A stretch of DNA of 64,000 bases from Nocardioides deserti (GTDB taxonomy: Bacteria > Actinomycetota > Actinomycetes > Propionibacteriales > Nocardioidaceae): NCBI RefSeq assembly GCF_014266025.1, contig NZ_JACMYC010000006.1, positions 213,356 to 277,355 of the forward strand, in the 5' to 3' direction. Of this stretch, positions 27,059 to 34,645 are shown one piece after another. A model generated the notes under the pieces. That model was not told the origin of the DNA. It saw only the letters and a list, made by a program, of their open reading frames with translations, and ran no database searches. Numbering within the stretch: position 1 is the stretch's first letter; every line of letters starts with the position of its first letter. The translations under genes were made by a program, and so were the position numbers.

Positions 27059-27643
27059 TCAGGCCTTCGGCTCGTCCTCGGTGGACTCGGCCTCGGCCTC
27101 GGCGGCCTCGTCGGAGACGGGCTCGGTGACCGCGGTCTCCTCCTCCGCGACGACGCTCTCCTCGGGGGACGCCTCCTCGCCGAGCTCGGTCGGGCCGGCC
27201 TCGGTGGTCTCCTCGGCGGGAGCCTCCTCGACGGGCGCGGGGGCGGCAGCCGGGGCGGCCTGCGTCTTCGGGGCCGACGGGGTGTAGGCCTCGGTCACGA
27301 GCTCGATGACCGCCATGGGGGCGTTGTCGCCCTTGCGGGGGCCGAGCTTGGTGATGCGGGTGTAGCCACCCGGACGCTCCGAGAACGTCGGGGCGATCTC
27401 GGTGAAGAGGGTGTGCACGACGCCCTTGTCGCGGATGGTCTTGAGGACCTCGCGGCGGTTGTGCAGGTCGCCCTTCTTCGCCTTGGTGATCAGCTTCTCG
27501 GCGTGGGGGCGCAGGGCGCGGGCCTTGGCCTCGGTCGTGGTGATCCGGCCGTGCTCGAAGAGCTGGGTGGCCAGGTTCGCCAGGATGAGGCGCTGGTGGG
27601 CCGGGCCGCCGCCGAGGCGGGGACCCTTCGTGGGCTTGGGCAT
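27059..27643 (-). CDS. rplQ: 50S ribosomal protein L17 with acidic C-terminal extension
   Basis: Large-subunit protein near the peptide exit tunnel. Residues 1-120 are the conserved L17 core ([56 protein letters not shown]). Residues 121-194 form an Ala/Pro/Glu-rich, strongly acidic tail ending EDEPKA; E. coli L17 has only 127 residues. Last gene of the alpha cluster, but 255 nt beyond rpoA, an unusually long gap with RNA structure. Confidence 0.97.
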   Translation of the reverse strand: MPKPTKGPRLGGGPAHQRLILANLATQLFEHGRITTTEAKARALRPHAEKLITKAKKGDLHNRREVLKTIRDKGVVHTLFTEIAPTFSERPGGYTRITKLGPRKGDNAPMAVIELVTEAYTPSAPKTQAAPAAAPAPVEEAPAEETTEAGPTELGEEASPEESVVAEEETAVTEPVSDEAAEAEAESTEDEPKA

Positions 27644-27779
27644 GTCTCTCTCGTTCCTCCCCGGCCGTACCAGGTACCGGGGTAGTAGGCCGGCGGCGGG
27701 CGCCGCCGGTCAGTCCTTCAGGTGGTGCAAGTGAAGCAATGGTGCGGGGTCCAGCCGAGCCGATCCGGTCAGGAGAGGT

Positions 27780-27797
27780 GGCGGCCCGAAAGCCGCC
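27780..27797 (-). other. small hairpin in the rplQ leader
   Basis: A 6-bp stem (27780-27785 with 27792-27797) with a 6-nt loop, in the long untranslated stretch between rpoA and rplQ. It could be part of the same leader fold as the junction at 27839-27890. Confidence 0.35.
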
Positions 27798-27838
27798 AGG
27801 AAACCTGAACCGAAGCGAACATCAACTGCGAGCGGGGC

Positions 27839-27890
27839 AGCGTGTCGGCCGCGCGAAGCGCGTGGGACGAAGTCCCACTGCCGACACGCT
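27839..27890 (-). other. three-way-junction RNA element between rpoA and rplQ
   Basis: An outer perfect 11-bp stem (27839-27849 with 27880-27890) encloses two abutting hairpins: 5 bp (27850-27854 with 27858-27862) and 6 bp (27863-27868 with 27872-27877). Both have the triplet GAA (UUC in the minus-strand RNA) as loop. Only two bases are unpaired at the junction. It begins 8 nt after the rpoA stop. It may be an RNA processing or attenuation element, or a copy of a dispersed repeat. Confidence 0.6.
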
Positions 27891-27898
27891 CCCGCCGA

Positions 27899-28915
27899 CT
27901 AATACTGCTCGTCCTCGACGAACGCGTCGTCGTCGTCGTCGCCGTAGGCGGCGAGGGCGGCGGACGGGTCGAAGCCGGGAGCGCTGTCCTTGAGGGACAG
28001 GCCCATCTCGACCAGCTTGGCCTTGACCTCGTCGATCGACTTGGCGCCGAAGTTGCGGATGTCCAGCAGGTCCTGCTCCGAGCGGCTGATGAGCTCACCC
28101 ACGGTGTGGATGCCCTCGCGCTTGAGGCAGTTGTAGGACCGGACGGTCAGCTGCAGGTCCTCGACCGGAAGGGCGAGGTCGGCGGCCAGCTGCTCGTCGA
28201 CGGGCGACGGGCCGATGTCGATGCCCTCGGCCTCGACGTTGAGCTCACGGGCGAGGCCGAAGAGCTCGACGAGGGTCTTGCCGGCCGAGGCGATCGCGTC
28301 GCGGGGACGGATCGACGGCTTGGTCTCGACGTCGATGACGAGCTTGTCGAAGTCGGTGCGCTGCTCGACTCGGGTGGCCTCGACCTTGTAGGTCACCTTC
28401 AGCACGGGGCTGTAGATCGAGTCGACCGGCATGCGGCCGATCTCGTTGTCGGCGCCCTTGTTCTGCACGGCGGAGACGTAGCCGCGGCCGCGCTCGACGA
28501 CGAGCTCCATCTCGAGCTTGCCGTTGTCGGACAGGGTCGCGATCTTCAGCTCGGGGTTGTGCACCTCGACACCGGCCGGCGGGGCGATGTCGGCGGCGGT
28601 GACGTCGCCGGCACCGGACTTGCGCAGGTACATCGTGACGGGCTCGTCGTGCTCGGAGGAGACGACGAGGCCCTTGAGGTTGAGGATGATCTCCGTGACG
28701 TCTTCCTTGACGCCCTCGATGGTCGAGAACTCGTGGAGGACGGTGTCGACCTTGATGCTCGTGACCGAGGCACCGGGGATCGACGACAGGAGGGTACGGC
28801 GCAGGGAGTTGCCGAGGGTGTAGCCGAAGCCGGGCTCCAGCGGCTCGATCACGAACCGCGAGCGGAACTCGTCGACGGTCTCTTCCGACAGGGTGGGGCG
28901 CTGTGCGATCAGCAC
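27899..28915 (-). CDS. rpoA: DNA-directed RNA polymerase subunit alpha
   Basis: Scaffold subunit that dimerises to start core polymerase assembly. 338 residues from GTG 28913-28915, preceded by AAAGGA; the N-terminus [11 protein letters not shown] is the expected actinobacterial opening. The N-terminal domain has [18 protein letters not shown]; the C-terminal domain (about 250-320) has [17 protein letters not shown] and [15 protein letters not shown], which contact UP elements and activators. It ends in an acidic [14 protein letters not shown] tail. Fourth gene after rpsM in the alpha cluster. Confidence 0.98.
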   Translation of the reverse strand: MLIAQRPTLSEETVDEFRSRFVIEPLEPGFGYTLGNSLRRTLLSSIPGASVTSIKVDTVLHEFSTIEGVKEDVTEIILNLKGLVVSSEHDEPVTMYLRKSGAGDVTAADIAPPAGVEVHNPELKIATLSDNGKLEMELVVERGRGYVSAVQNKGADNEIGRMPVDSIYSPVLKVTYKVEATRVEQRTDFDKLVIDVETKPSIRPRDAIASAGKTLVELFGLARELNVEAEGIDIGPSPVDEQLAADLALPVEDLQLTVRSYNCLKREGIHTVGELISRSEQDLLDIRNFGAKSIDEVKAKLVEMGLSLKDSAPGFDPSAALAAYGDDDDDAFVEDEQY

Positions 28916-28993
28916 TGGTGTTTTCCTTTCCGGGCCCACCCGCTATATGACGGGCCCGAACTGCAGGTTGGCGGAAGGCGGTGGTGCTGCCAC

Positions 28994-29026
28994 GTCCGGA
29001 GCCCACCGGATCGGTGGACCCCGGAC
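28994..29026 (-). other. two-tier stem-loop between rpsD and rpoA
   Basis: A 6-bp stem (28994-28999 with 29021-29026), a symmetrical 3+3 internal loop and a second 6-bp stem (29003-29008 with 29012-29017). It lies in the 142-nt gap upstream of rpoA and may be an mRNA processing or attenuation structure. Confidence 0.4.
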
Positions 29027-29036
29027 GAGGGGTGCG

Positions 29037-29053
29037 AGGGGGCTGCGCCCCCT
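29037..29053 (-). other. G5/C5 hairpin after rpsD
   Basis: A 7-bp stem (29037-29043 with 29047-29053) with a 3-nt loop, 4 nt past the rpsD stop. It shares its GGGGGC-nnn-GCCCCC form with the hairpin at 30167-30187 and, more loosely, with that at 37981-37999. Confidence 0.45.
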
Positions 29054-29057
29054 TGCG

Positions 29058-29666
29058 TCACTTCTTCGAGTAGTACTCCACGATCAGCTGCTCCTGGACC
29101 GGGATGTCGATCTGGGCCCGGACGGGCAGCTGGTGGACGAGGATCCGCATGCGGTTCGGCAGCGCCTCGAGCCAGGCGGGGACGACGCGCTCGCCGTGGG
29201 TCTCGCGAGCCACGATGAACGGGGTCATCTCCAGGGACTTCTCGCGGACGTCGATGACGTCGTGCGCGGAGACCTGGTAGGAGGGGATGTCGACCTTCTT
29301 GCCGTTGACCTTGAAGTGGCCGTGGACGACCAGCTGGCGGGCGTGGCGGCGGGTCCGGGCGAAGCCGGCGCGGTAGACGACGTTGTCGAGGCGGCACTCC
29401 AGCAGCTGGAGCAGGTTGTCACCGGTCTTGCCGGCGCGACGCGAGGCCTCGGTGTAGTAGTTGGCGAACTGCTTCTCCATCACGCCGTACGTGAAGCGGG
29501 CCTTCTGCTTCTCGTGCAGCTGGAGGCGGTACTCGCTCTCCTTGATGCGCGCGCGGCCGTGCTGGCCGGGGGGGTAGGGACGACGCTCGAACGCGCCGTC
29601 ACCGCCGACGAGGTCGACGCCGAGACGGCGCGACTTCCGGGTCATGGGGCCGGTGTAACGGGCCAT
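29058..29666 (-). CDS. rpsD: 30S ribosomal protein S4
   Basis: Primary 16S rRNA-binding protein that nucleates 30S assembly and, in E. coli, represses the alpha operon. 202 residues, full length. Conserved segments: MARYTGPMTRKSRRLG, RPYPPGQHGRARIKESEY, and the S4 RNA-binding domain with CRLDNVVYRAGFARTRRHAR and QLVVHGHFKVNGKKVDIPS. The zinc-binding cysteines of the C+ form are absent, so it is the zinc-free variant. Sits between rpsK and rpoA. Confidence 0.98.
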   Translation of the reverse strand: MARYTGPMTRKSRRLGVDLVGGDGAFERRPYPPGQHGRARIKESEYRLQLHEKQKARFTYGVMEKQFANYYTEASRRAGKTGDNLLQLLECRLDNVVYRAGFARTRRHARQLVVHGHFKVNGKKVDIPSYQVSAHDVIDVREKSLEMTPFIVARETHGERVVPAWLEALPNRMRILVHQLPVRAQIDIPVQEQLIVEYYSKK

Positions 29667-29696
29667 TTCTCAAAGTCTCCTGTTCTCAGCGGGCGA

Positions 29697-30104
29697 TCAG
29701 ACGCGGCGGCGCTTGGGCGGGCGGCAGCCGTTGTGGGGAGCGGGCGTGACGTCCTGGATGGTGCCGACCTCGAGGCCGATCGCACCCAGCGAACGGATCG
29801 CCGTCTCGCGGCCCGAGCCCGGGCCCTTCACGAAGACGTCGATCTTCTTCATGCCGTGCTCCATCGCCCGACGACCGGCGGCCTCGGCGGCCATCTGCGC
29901 GGCGAACGGGGTGGACTTGCGCGAGCCCTTGAAGCCGACGGTGCCGGCCGAGGCCCACGAGATCACCGCGCCGGTGGGGTCGGTGATCGTGACGATGGTG
30001 TTGTTGAACGTGCTCTTGATGTGGGCCTCGCCCTGGGCGACGTTCTTCTTCTCCTTGCGGCGCACCTTCTTGGCGCCGGCCGCGGTGCGGCTCTTGGGAG
30101 GCAT
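29697..30104 (-). CDS. rpsK: 30S ribosomal protein S11
   Basis: Lines the mRNA exit platform of the small subunit together with S6 and S18. 135 residues. The conserved core reads [36 protein letters not shown] and [17 protein letters not shown], ending in the typical [14 protein letters not shown] 30102-30104 is the only sensible start. It follows rpsM after 88 nt that hold two hairpins. Confidence 0.98.
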   Translation of the reverse strand: MPPKSRTAAGAKKVRRKEKKNVAQGEAHIKSTFNNTIVTITDPTGAVISWASAGTVGFKGSRKSTPFAAQMAAEAAGRRAMEHGMKKIDVFVKGPGSGRETAIRSLGAIGLEVGTIQDVTPAPHNGCRPPKRRRV

Positions 30105-30149
30105 GCAGTTCTCCTGAGTTAGCTGGTCTGTGAGTGCGAGAAGGCCGTG

Positions 30150-30165
30150 GCCCCCATCCGGGGGC
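30150..30165 (-). other. G5/C5 hairpin 1 between rpsM and rpsK
   Basis: A 6-bp stem, GCCCCC with GGGGGC, and a 4-nt loop. It abuts the stronger hairpin at 30167-30187 and lies 46 nt upstream of the rpsK start. Confidence 0.4.
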
Positions 30166-30166
30166 A

Positions 30167-30187
30167 CACGGGGGCGGAGCCCCCGTG
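30167..30187 (-). other. G5/C5 hairpin 2 between rpsM and rpsK
   Basis: A perfect 9-bp stem (30167-30175 with 30179-30187) with a 3-nt loop, 5 nt after the rpsM stop. Its outer sequence CACGGGGG recurs in the hairpin at 37981-37999, suggesting a repeated element or processing signal. Confidence 0.45.
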
Positions 30188-30192
30188 CGTGG

Positions 30193-30567
30193 TTACTTGG
30201 CCTTCTTCTTGCCGGCAACCGTGCGCTTGGGGCCCTTGCGGGTGCGCGCGTTGGTCTTGGTGCGCTGACCGCGGACCGGGAGGCCCATGCGGTGGCGGCG
30301 ACCCTGGTAGCTGCCGATCTCGATCTTGCGACGGATGTCTGCCTGGACCTCGCGACGGAGGTCACCCTCGATCTTGAAGTTGGACTCGATCTCGTCGCGG
30401 AGCTTGACCAGCTCCTCGTCCCCCAGCTCGTGGACGCGGGTGTTCGGGTTGACCCCGGTGGCCGCGAGCAGCTGCTGGGAGCGGGTACGGCCGATGCCGT
30501 AGATGTAGGTGAGTGCGATCTCGATGCGCTTGTCGCGCGGGAGGTCCACACCAACGAGGCGTGCCAT
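30193..30567 (-). CDS. rpsM: 30S ribosomal protein S13
   Basis: Head protein of the small subunit that contacts P-site tRNA through its basic tail and bridges to L5. 124 residues. Seen: [38 protein letters not shown] and the basic C-terminus [19 protein letters not shown]. First gene after rpmJ in the alpha cluster; a 179-nt gap with paired elements precedes it, the position where S4 acts in E. coli. Confidence 0.98.
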   Translation of the reverse strand: MARLVGVDLPRDKRIEIALTYIYGIGRTRSQQLLAATGVNPNTRVHELGDEELVKLRDEIESNFKIEGDLRREVQADIRRKIEIGSYQGRRHRMGLPVRGQRTKTNARTRKGPKRTVAGKKKAK

Positions 30568-30588
30568 GTGGCGTTCCTTTGCAGTTCC

Positions 30589-30643
30589 GCAGAGGTGTCG
30601 GTCGTGTCGCGCCCTGGTCGGTGGACCAGGCTCCGGCCTCTGC
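30589..30643 (-). promoter_or_regulatory. nested stem upstream of rpsM (possible autoregulatory leader)
   Basis: An outer 7-bp stem (30589-30595 with 30637-30643) encloses a perfect 7-bp hairpin (30613-30619 with 30624-30630). It ends 22 nt upstream of the rpsM start. S4 controls the E. coli alpha operon at a pseudoknot in the same location; any similar role here is inference. Confidence 0.4.
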
Positions 30644-30657
30644 ACCGGAGGTGGTTG

Positions 30658-30675
30658 ACCTGCCTTGCGGCAGGT
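30658..30675 (-). other. hairpin between rpmJ and rpsM
   Basis: A perfect 7-bp stem (30658-30664 with 30669-30675) with a TTGC loop, 5' of the nested stem above in the rpsM leader. Confidence 0.4.
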
Positions 30676-30746
30676 GAGCGATCACGTTGTGGTGTTCAGT
30701 TGTGCGCGGCCTTCGGGCGGCCGGCAGCAGCGGGGAGGAGCGGTGC

Positions 30747-30860
30747 TCAGCCCTGGCGCTGCTTGTGGCGAGGGTTCTCGCAGATGACCATGACGCGGCC
30801 GTGGCGACGGATCACCTGGCACTTGTCGCAGATCTTCTTGACGCTGGGGTTGACCTTCAC
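30747..30860 (-). CDS. rpmJ: 50S ribosomal protein L36
   Basis: 37-residue zinc-ribbon protein of the large subunit. Reading from GTG 30858-30860: [15 protein letters not shown], then [20 protein letters not shown] and a final QG. The metal ligands C11, C14, C27 and H32 are all present, so this is the zinc-containing form. It lies 29 nt after infA. Confidence 0.97.
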   Translation of the reverse strand: MKVNPSVKKICDKCQVIRRHGRVMVICENPRHKQRQG

Positions 30861-30889
30861 GGTTCAGGCCCTTCTGGTGGGTCGGCTGC

Positions 30890-31111
30890 TCACTTGTAGC
30901 GGTAGACGATGCGACCCCGCGTGAGGTCGTACGGCGAGAGCTCCACCACCACGCGGTCCTCGGGGAGGATCCGGATGTAGTGCTGTCGCATCTTGCCGCT
31001 GATGTGGGCGAGAACCTTGTGGCCGTTGCTCAGCTCGACGCGGAACATGGCGTTGGGCAGGGCTTCCACGACGGTGCCCTCGATCTCGATCACGCCTTCT
31101 TTCTTCGGCAT
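30890..31111 (-). CDS. infA: translation initiation factor IF-1
   Basis: 73-residue OB-fold protein that blocks the A site during initiation. The sequence runs [20 protein letters not shown], with [19 protein letters not shown] and the end [14 protein letters not shown] 31109-31111 has a GGAG-containing leader. It heads the alpha cluster, but the usual upstream neighbour map is 2.7 kb away because terC and a flavin monooxygenase-like gene intervene. Confidence 0.98.
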   Translation of the reverse strand: MPKKEGVIEIEGTVVEALPNAMFRVELSNGHKVLAHISGKMRQHYIRILPEDRVVVELSPYDLTRGRIVYRYK

Positions 31112-31459
31112 GTCCTCCACAATCTGTTGTCTCGGTCGGTCGTCCACCGTGTCGTGCACCGCCGGCGGCGCGGACCGCCTGCGGGTGGCCCGGGAACCTC
31201 CGGCTCGCTGTCGCCAGCGGGCCGGTGGACCTCGTGCAGCCGCCTGTGGTCCTCATCCCGGACGCACGGACGAGCGCTCCGAGGAGCGGGACGCCGTGTG
31301 CGCTCGGGCAGCCGCGAGGCGCCACGAAGCAGACCCACGTTGGGCCGACGTTGCAGTCTAGGCGCACCCGCTCCCATAACACGAATCCGTGCCCGGTGCC
31401 GCGCGGTCCCCCGGCGTGCCGCGCGGGGCGCGGTCAGGGAGGGCGGTCAGGAGGTGCGG
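31112..31459 (-). other. 348-bp promoter region of the infA/alpha cluster
   Basis: No gene is seen. On the minus strand a TAGACT (bases 31355-31360 on the plus strand) could be a -10 element, but no good -35 lies at the proper distance. The far end holds three 13-nt direct repeats (31431-31469) that run into the stop codon of the monooxygenase gene. As infA follows a long gap and an unrelated gene, its promoter should lie here. Confidence 0.45.
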
Positions 31460-31469
31460 TCAGGAGGCG
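31431..31469. repeat. three 13-nt tandem repeats
   Basis: CGGTCAGG followed by five variable purine-rich bases occurs at 31431, 31444 and 31457, exactly 13 nt apart. The third copy contains the stop codon of the monooxygenase gene. The origin may be slippage. Confidence 0.55.
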
Positions 31470-32536
31470 GGTCGGTCGGCGAGCAGCTCGAGGGTCCGCT
31501 CGCGCGCCGGGCTCGTGGCCGGGTCGGTGCCGGCGTACGCCGCCGCCACCGGTGCCACCATGACCTCGTCGACGCCGTACGTCGCCGCGAGCTCCGCCAG
31601 CCGGGCCCGGGACTCCTCGGGCCCGCCGATGATCCACTTGGCGGCCATCTTGTCGACCAGCTCCTGATGCGCGGCCGGCATCTCGGCCTGCACCTTCTCG
31701 GCCTCCTCGACCAGCCGGCCGGGACCGAGCGGCTGCCCCGTGCGCAGCTCGAGCATCATCTGCAGCTGCGGCAGCGCGAGCCGGCGCGCCTCCTCGGCGT
31801 CGTCGGCCACGACCGCGTTGACGGTCAGGAACGTCCGTGGCCCCGCCATCTCCGGGCCGAGGTCTGCGGACGGCCGGAAGGTGCTGCGGTAGAGCTCGAG
31901 CGCCTCGGCGGTCCCCTGCCCGGAGAAGTGGTGGGCGAAGACGTAGGGCATGCCCTTCTCCGCCGCCAGGCGGGCGGAGTAGTCGGAGGACCCGAGCAGC
32001 CAGGTGGTCGGCACGGACGTCGCGGCCGGCGTCGCCTTCAGCGCGTGGGTGCGTCCCTGCACCGAGATCCCGACGCCGGCGGTGTCCATCATCGCCAGCA
32101 CGTTCTCGACGTACTCCGGGAAGCGGGCGACCGCCTCGTCGCTCACCCCGCCGGCGCCGTGGCGCAGCGCCCAGCTGGTCACCGGGTCGGTGCCCGGCGC
32201 GCGCCCGATGCCGAGGTCGATGCGGCCGGGGAACGCCGCCTCGAGCAGCGCGAACTGCTCGGCGACCACCAGCGGTGCGTGGTTCGGGAGCATCACGCCG
32301 CCCGACCCGACGCGGATCCGCTCGGTCGCCGCGGCCAGCATGCCGATGAGGACCGGCGGGTTGGTCGCCGCGACGGCGGCCATGTTGTGGTGCTCGGCGA
32401 CCCAGTACCGGCGGTAGCCGAGCCGGTCGGCGGTCCGCGCCAGCGCGGTCGACGACCGCAGCGCGTCGGTCGTCGTCTGGTCCCCGCGGACCGGGACCAG
32501 GTCGAGCACGGACAAGGCGGGGCTGTGGTCGGTCAT
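31460..32536 (-). CDS. LLM-class flavin-dependent oxidoreductase
   Basis: Predicted FMN- or F420-using monooxygenase of the luciferase-like family, 358 residues. Typical segments: RRYWVAEHHNMAAVAATNP near residue 50, GGVMLPNHAPLVVAEQFALL, the PGRIDLGIGRAPGTDP motif and GSSDYSARLAAEKGMPYVF. This N-terminal set matches the MsnO8-type subgroup, whose substrate is mostly unknown. It lies 43 nt downstream of terC and is probably co-transcribed with it; both interrupt the map-infA neighbourhood. Confidence 0.9.
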   Translation of the reverse strand: MTDHSPALSVLDLVPVRGDQTTTDALRSSTALARTADRLGYRRYWVAEHHNMAAVAATNPPVLIGMLAAATERIRVGSGGVMLPNHAPLVVAEQFALLEAAFPGRIDLGIGRAPGTDPVTSWALRHGAGGVSDEAVARFPEYVENVLAMMDTAGVGISVQGRTHALKATPAATSVPTTWLLGSSDYSARLAAEKGMPYVFAHHFSGQGTAEALELYRSTFRPSADLGPEMAGPRTFLTVNAVVADDAEEARRLALPQLQMMLELRTGQPLGPGRLVEEAEKVQAEMPAAHQELVDKMAAKWIIGGPEESRARLAELAATYGVDEVMVAPVAAAYAGTDPATSPARERTLELLADRPAS

Positions 32537-32579
32537 CCCCGGAGGAACGCCGCCGCAGCCCCGCCCTATTCCGGGCCGG

Positions 32580-33578
32580 TCAGTCCTTGGGCTGGGGTGC
32601 CGGCGGCGTGGAGTCCGTCGCCGTGACCTCGGTCCGCTCGTCGGACTTGGTCTTCGCCAGGCTCGCGACCGCGGTGACGGTGAGCGCGACCAGGATCACC
32701 GCGAGGCTGAGCAGCGTCGGGACCTCCCAGTCGATGACGCCGCCCTTGTAGAGCGCATGGATGATCAGCTTGGCGCCGATCCAGGCCAGGATGAACGACA
32801 GGCCCAGCGAGAGGTAGACCAGGCGCTGGAGCAGGCCGCCGATGAGGAAGTACAGCTGGCGCAGCCCCATCAGCGCGAAGACGTTCGCGGTGAAGACGAG
32901 GTACGGCTCCTGGGTGATGCCGAAGATCGCCGGGATGGAGTCGAGCGCGAAGAGCAGGTCGGTGGCGCCGAGCGCGATGATGACGATCAGCATCGGGGAG
33001 GCGTACCGGACGCCCTTGTCCTTGTAGAACAGCTTCAGGCCGAGCCACTTGTCACCGACGTTGAGGTGCTTGCGGGAGAACTCGACGACCTTCGAGTCCT
33101 CCGGGTGCTGCTCCTCGTGCTTGCGGTAGGACCGCAGCAGGTTGACGGCGGTGTAGATGAGGAACGCGCCGAAGACGTAGAAGACCCAGCTGAAGTTCTC
33201 GATGAGCGCGTAGCCCAGCGCGATGAAGATGCCGCGGAAGATCAGCGCCAGGATGATGCCCACCATCAGGGCTTCCTGCTGGTACTTCCTCGGCACCGCG
33301 AGCGCCGACATCAGCACGATGAAGACGAACAGATTGTCGACCGACAGGCTCTTCTCGACGATGAAGCCGGTGAAGAAGTCGACGCCGTACTCCTGGCCGT
33401 GGAAGGCCCACGTCCAGATGCCGAAGACGCCGGCCGCGGCCATGTAGATGACGAAGGCGATCGTGCACTCGCGCATCGACGGCACGTGGGGCCGGCGGGC
33501 GATCAGGAAGACGTCGAAGAGCAGGACTCCGACGGTGATGCCGATCGTGATGCCCCATTCGAGGGCGGAGACTTCCAC
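32580..33578 (-). CDS. TerC/Alx-family integral membrane protein (predicted Mn2+ exporter)
   Basis: 332 residues with 8-9 hydrophobic helices and a long basic/acidic cytoplasmic loop (about 145-180). The family signatures FIVEKSLSVDNLFVFIV and ATDLLFALDSIPAIFGIT carry the membrane Asp and Asn residues that bind metal. Relatives Alx and MeeF/MeeY export manganese or load it onto secreted enzymes; older literature links TerC to tellurite. GTG 33576-33578 with GGAGG upstream. The leader holds a candidate yybP-ykoY riboswitch, which supports a manganese role. Confidence 0.92.
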   Translation of the reverse strand: MEVSALEWGITIGITVGVLLFDVFLIARRPHVPSMRECTIAFVIYMAAAGVFGIWTWAFHGQEYGVDFFTGFIVEKSLSVDNLFVFIVLMSALAVPRKYQQEALMVGIILALIFRGIFIALGYALIENFSWVFYVFGAFLIYTAVNLLRSYRKHEEQHPEDSKVVEFSRKHLNVGDKWLGLKLFYKDKGVRYASPMLIVIIALGATDLLFALDSIPAIFGITQEPYLVFTANVFALMGLRQLYFLIGGLLQRLVYLSLGLSFILAWIGAKLIIHALYKGGVIDWEVPTLLSLAVILVALTVTAVASLAKTKSDERTEVTATDSTPPAPQPKD

Positions 33579-33612
33579 AGGGTTCCTCCAGGTCAGGCGG
33601 ATGACGGAGCGT

Positions 33613-33720
33613 CAGAGGTCTCTCCCGCCGCCGACGCGACCCACGACCCCGGACCGGTTCTGATCACCGGACGTGCTGACGAGACCGCGGCGAAGGAATA
33701 CTCCCCCCTGCCCGCACATC
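33613..33720 (-). promoter_or_regulatory. candidate yybP-ykoY manganese riboswitch
   Basis: Read on the minus strand the element starts CAGGGGGGAGTATTCC and ends GGGAGAGACCTCTG. The ends pair (CAGGGG with CCTCTG) as the closing stem, GGGGAGTA and GAGACC are the conserved bases flanking it in this riboswitch class, and CGTCAGCACG in the first arm matches its conserved CGTCAnnACG loop. A CCGGT...ACCGG hairpin supplies the second arm. It lies 34 nt upstream of a TerC-family gene, the classic partner. Identified by eye only. Confidence 0.72.
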
Positions 33721-33781
33721 TTCGCACGGGTCCGGGCACCCGTTACCCACCAGCGCCGCCGGCGACCCTGCGGGAGGCAGG

Positions 33782-34600
33782 TCAGCGGCCGCCGAAGGGG
33801 ACGCCGAGCGCCGTCAGGGCGGCTTCGCCGCCGTCGAGGGCGGTCAGCACCCAGGCGCCGTCCTCGGTCAGCGTGAACGTGTGCTCGAAGTGCGCCGCCC
33901 AGCTGCCGTCGTCGGTCACGACGGTCCAGTCGTCCTCCAGCGTGGAGACGTCCTTGCCGCCGAGGGTGACCATCGGCTCGACCGCCAGGGCGAGACCGCG
34001 CACCAGCTTGGGCCCGCGGCCGGCCCGCCCGTAGTTCGGGACGTCCGGGGGCTGGTGCATCGCCGAGCCGATCCCGTGACCGGTGTAGTCCTCGAGGATC
34101 CCGTAGGAACCCTGCGAGCGGACGTGCCGCTCGACGGCGGCGGAGATGTCGGTGACGCGACCACCGAGGCGGGCGGCGGCGATCCCCCGCCACATCGCCT
34201 CCTCGGTGACGCGCATCAGCGCGGTGACCTCGTCGGGCACCGGGCCGACGGCGACCGTGATCGCCGCGTCGCCGTGCCAGCCATCGACGATGGCGCCGCA
34301 GTCGATGGAGACCACGTCACCCTCGGCGAGCACCCGGTCACCCGGGATGCCGTGGACCACCTCGTCGTTGACCGACGCGCAGATCGAGCCGCGGAACCCG
34401 TGGTAGCCGAGGAAGGACGGCGTGGCGCCCGAGGAGCGGATGTTGTCCTCGGCGACGGCGTCCAGCTCGCGGGTGCTCACGCCCGCCCGGACGTGCCCGC
34501 GCAGCAGCTCGAGGGTCTCCCCCACGACCAGCCCGGCGCGTCGCATCGCCGCGATCTGCTCGGGCGACTTGATCTCGACGCCCCGGTCGCGCAGTCCCAT
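33782..34600 (-). CDS. map: methionine aminopeptidase, type I
   Basis: Removes the initiator methionine from nascent proteins; dinuclear metallo-enzyme. 272 residues. The five metal ligands are in place: two Asp in SIDCGAIVDGWHGDAA, His in DYTGHGIGSAMHQPP, Glu in AVEPMVTLGG and Glu in AAHFEHTFTLTEDG; the FLGYHGFRGSICASVNDEVV substrate strand is also seen. No N-terminal zinc-finger extension is present. Its start lies 45 nt past the adk stop, so secY-adk-map form one unit. Confidence 0.97.
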   Translation of the reverse strand: MGLRDRGVEIKSPEQIAAMRRAGLVVGETLELLRGHVRAGVSTRELDAVAEDNIRSSGATPSFLGYHGFRGSICASVNDEVVHGIPGDRVLAEGDVVSIDCGAIVDGWHGDAAITVAVGPVPDEVTALMRVTEEAMWRGIAAARLGGRVTDISAAVERHVRSQGSYGILEDYTGHGIGSAMHQPPDVPNYGRAGRGPKLVRGLALAVEPMVTLGGKDVSTLEDDWTVVTDDGSWAAHFEHTFTLTEDGAWVLTALDGGEAALTALGVPFGGR

Positions 34601-34645
34601 CAGCGCAGCCCTCTCAGCCGGTCCCCAGCAATCGATCAGTCGCGT

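Noticed and set aside
27839..27890. tRNA-like or small tRNA gene
   Set aside because: Three stems are present, but there is no anticodon arm, T-loop consensus or CCA end, and the element is only 52 nt long.
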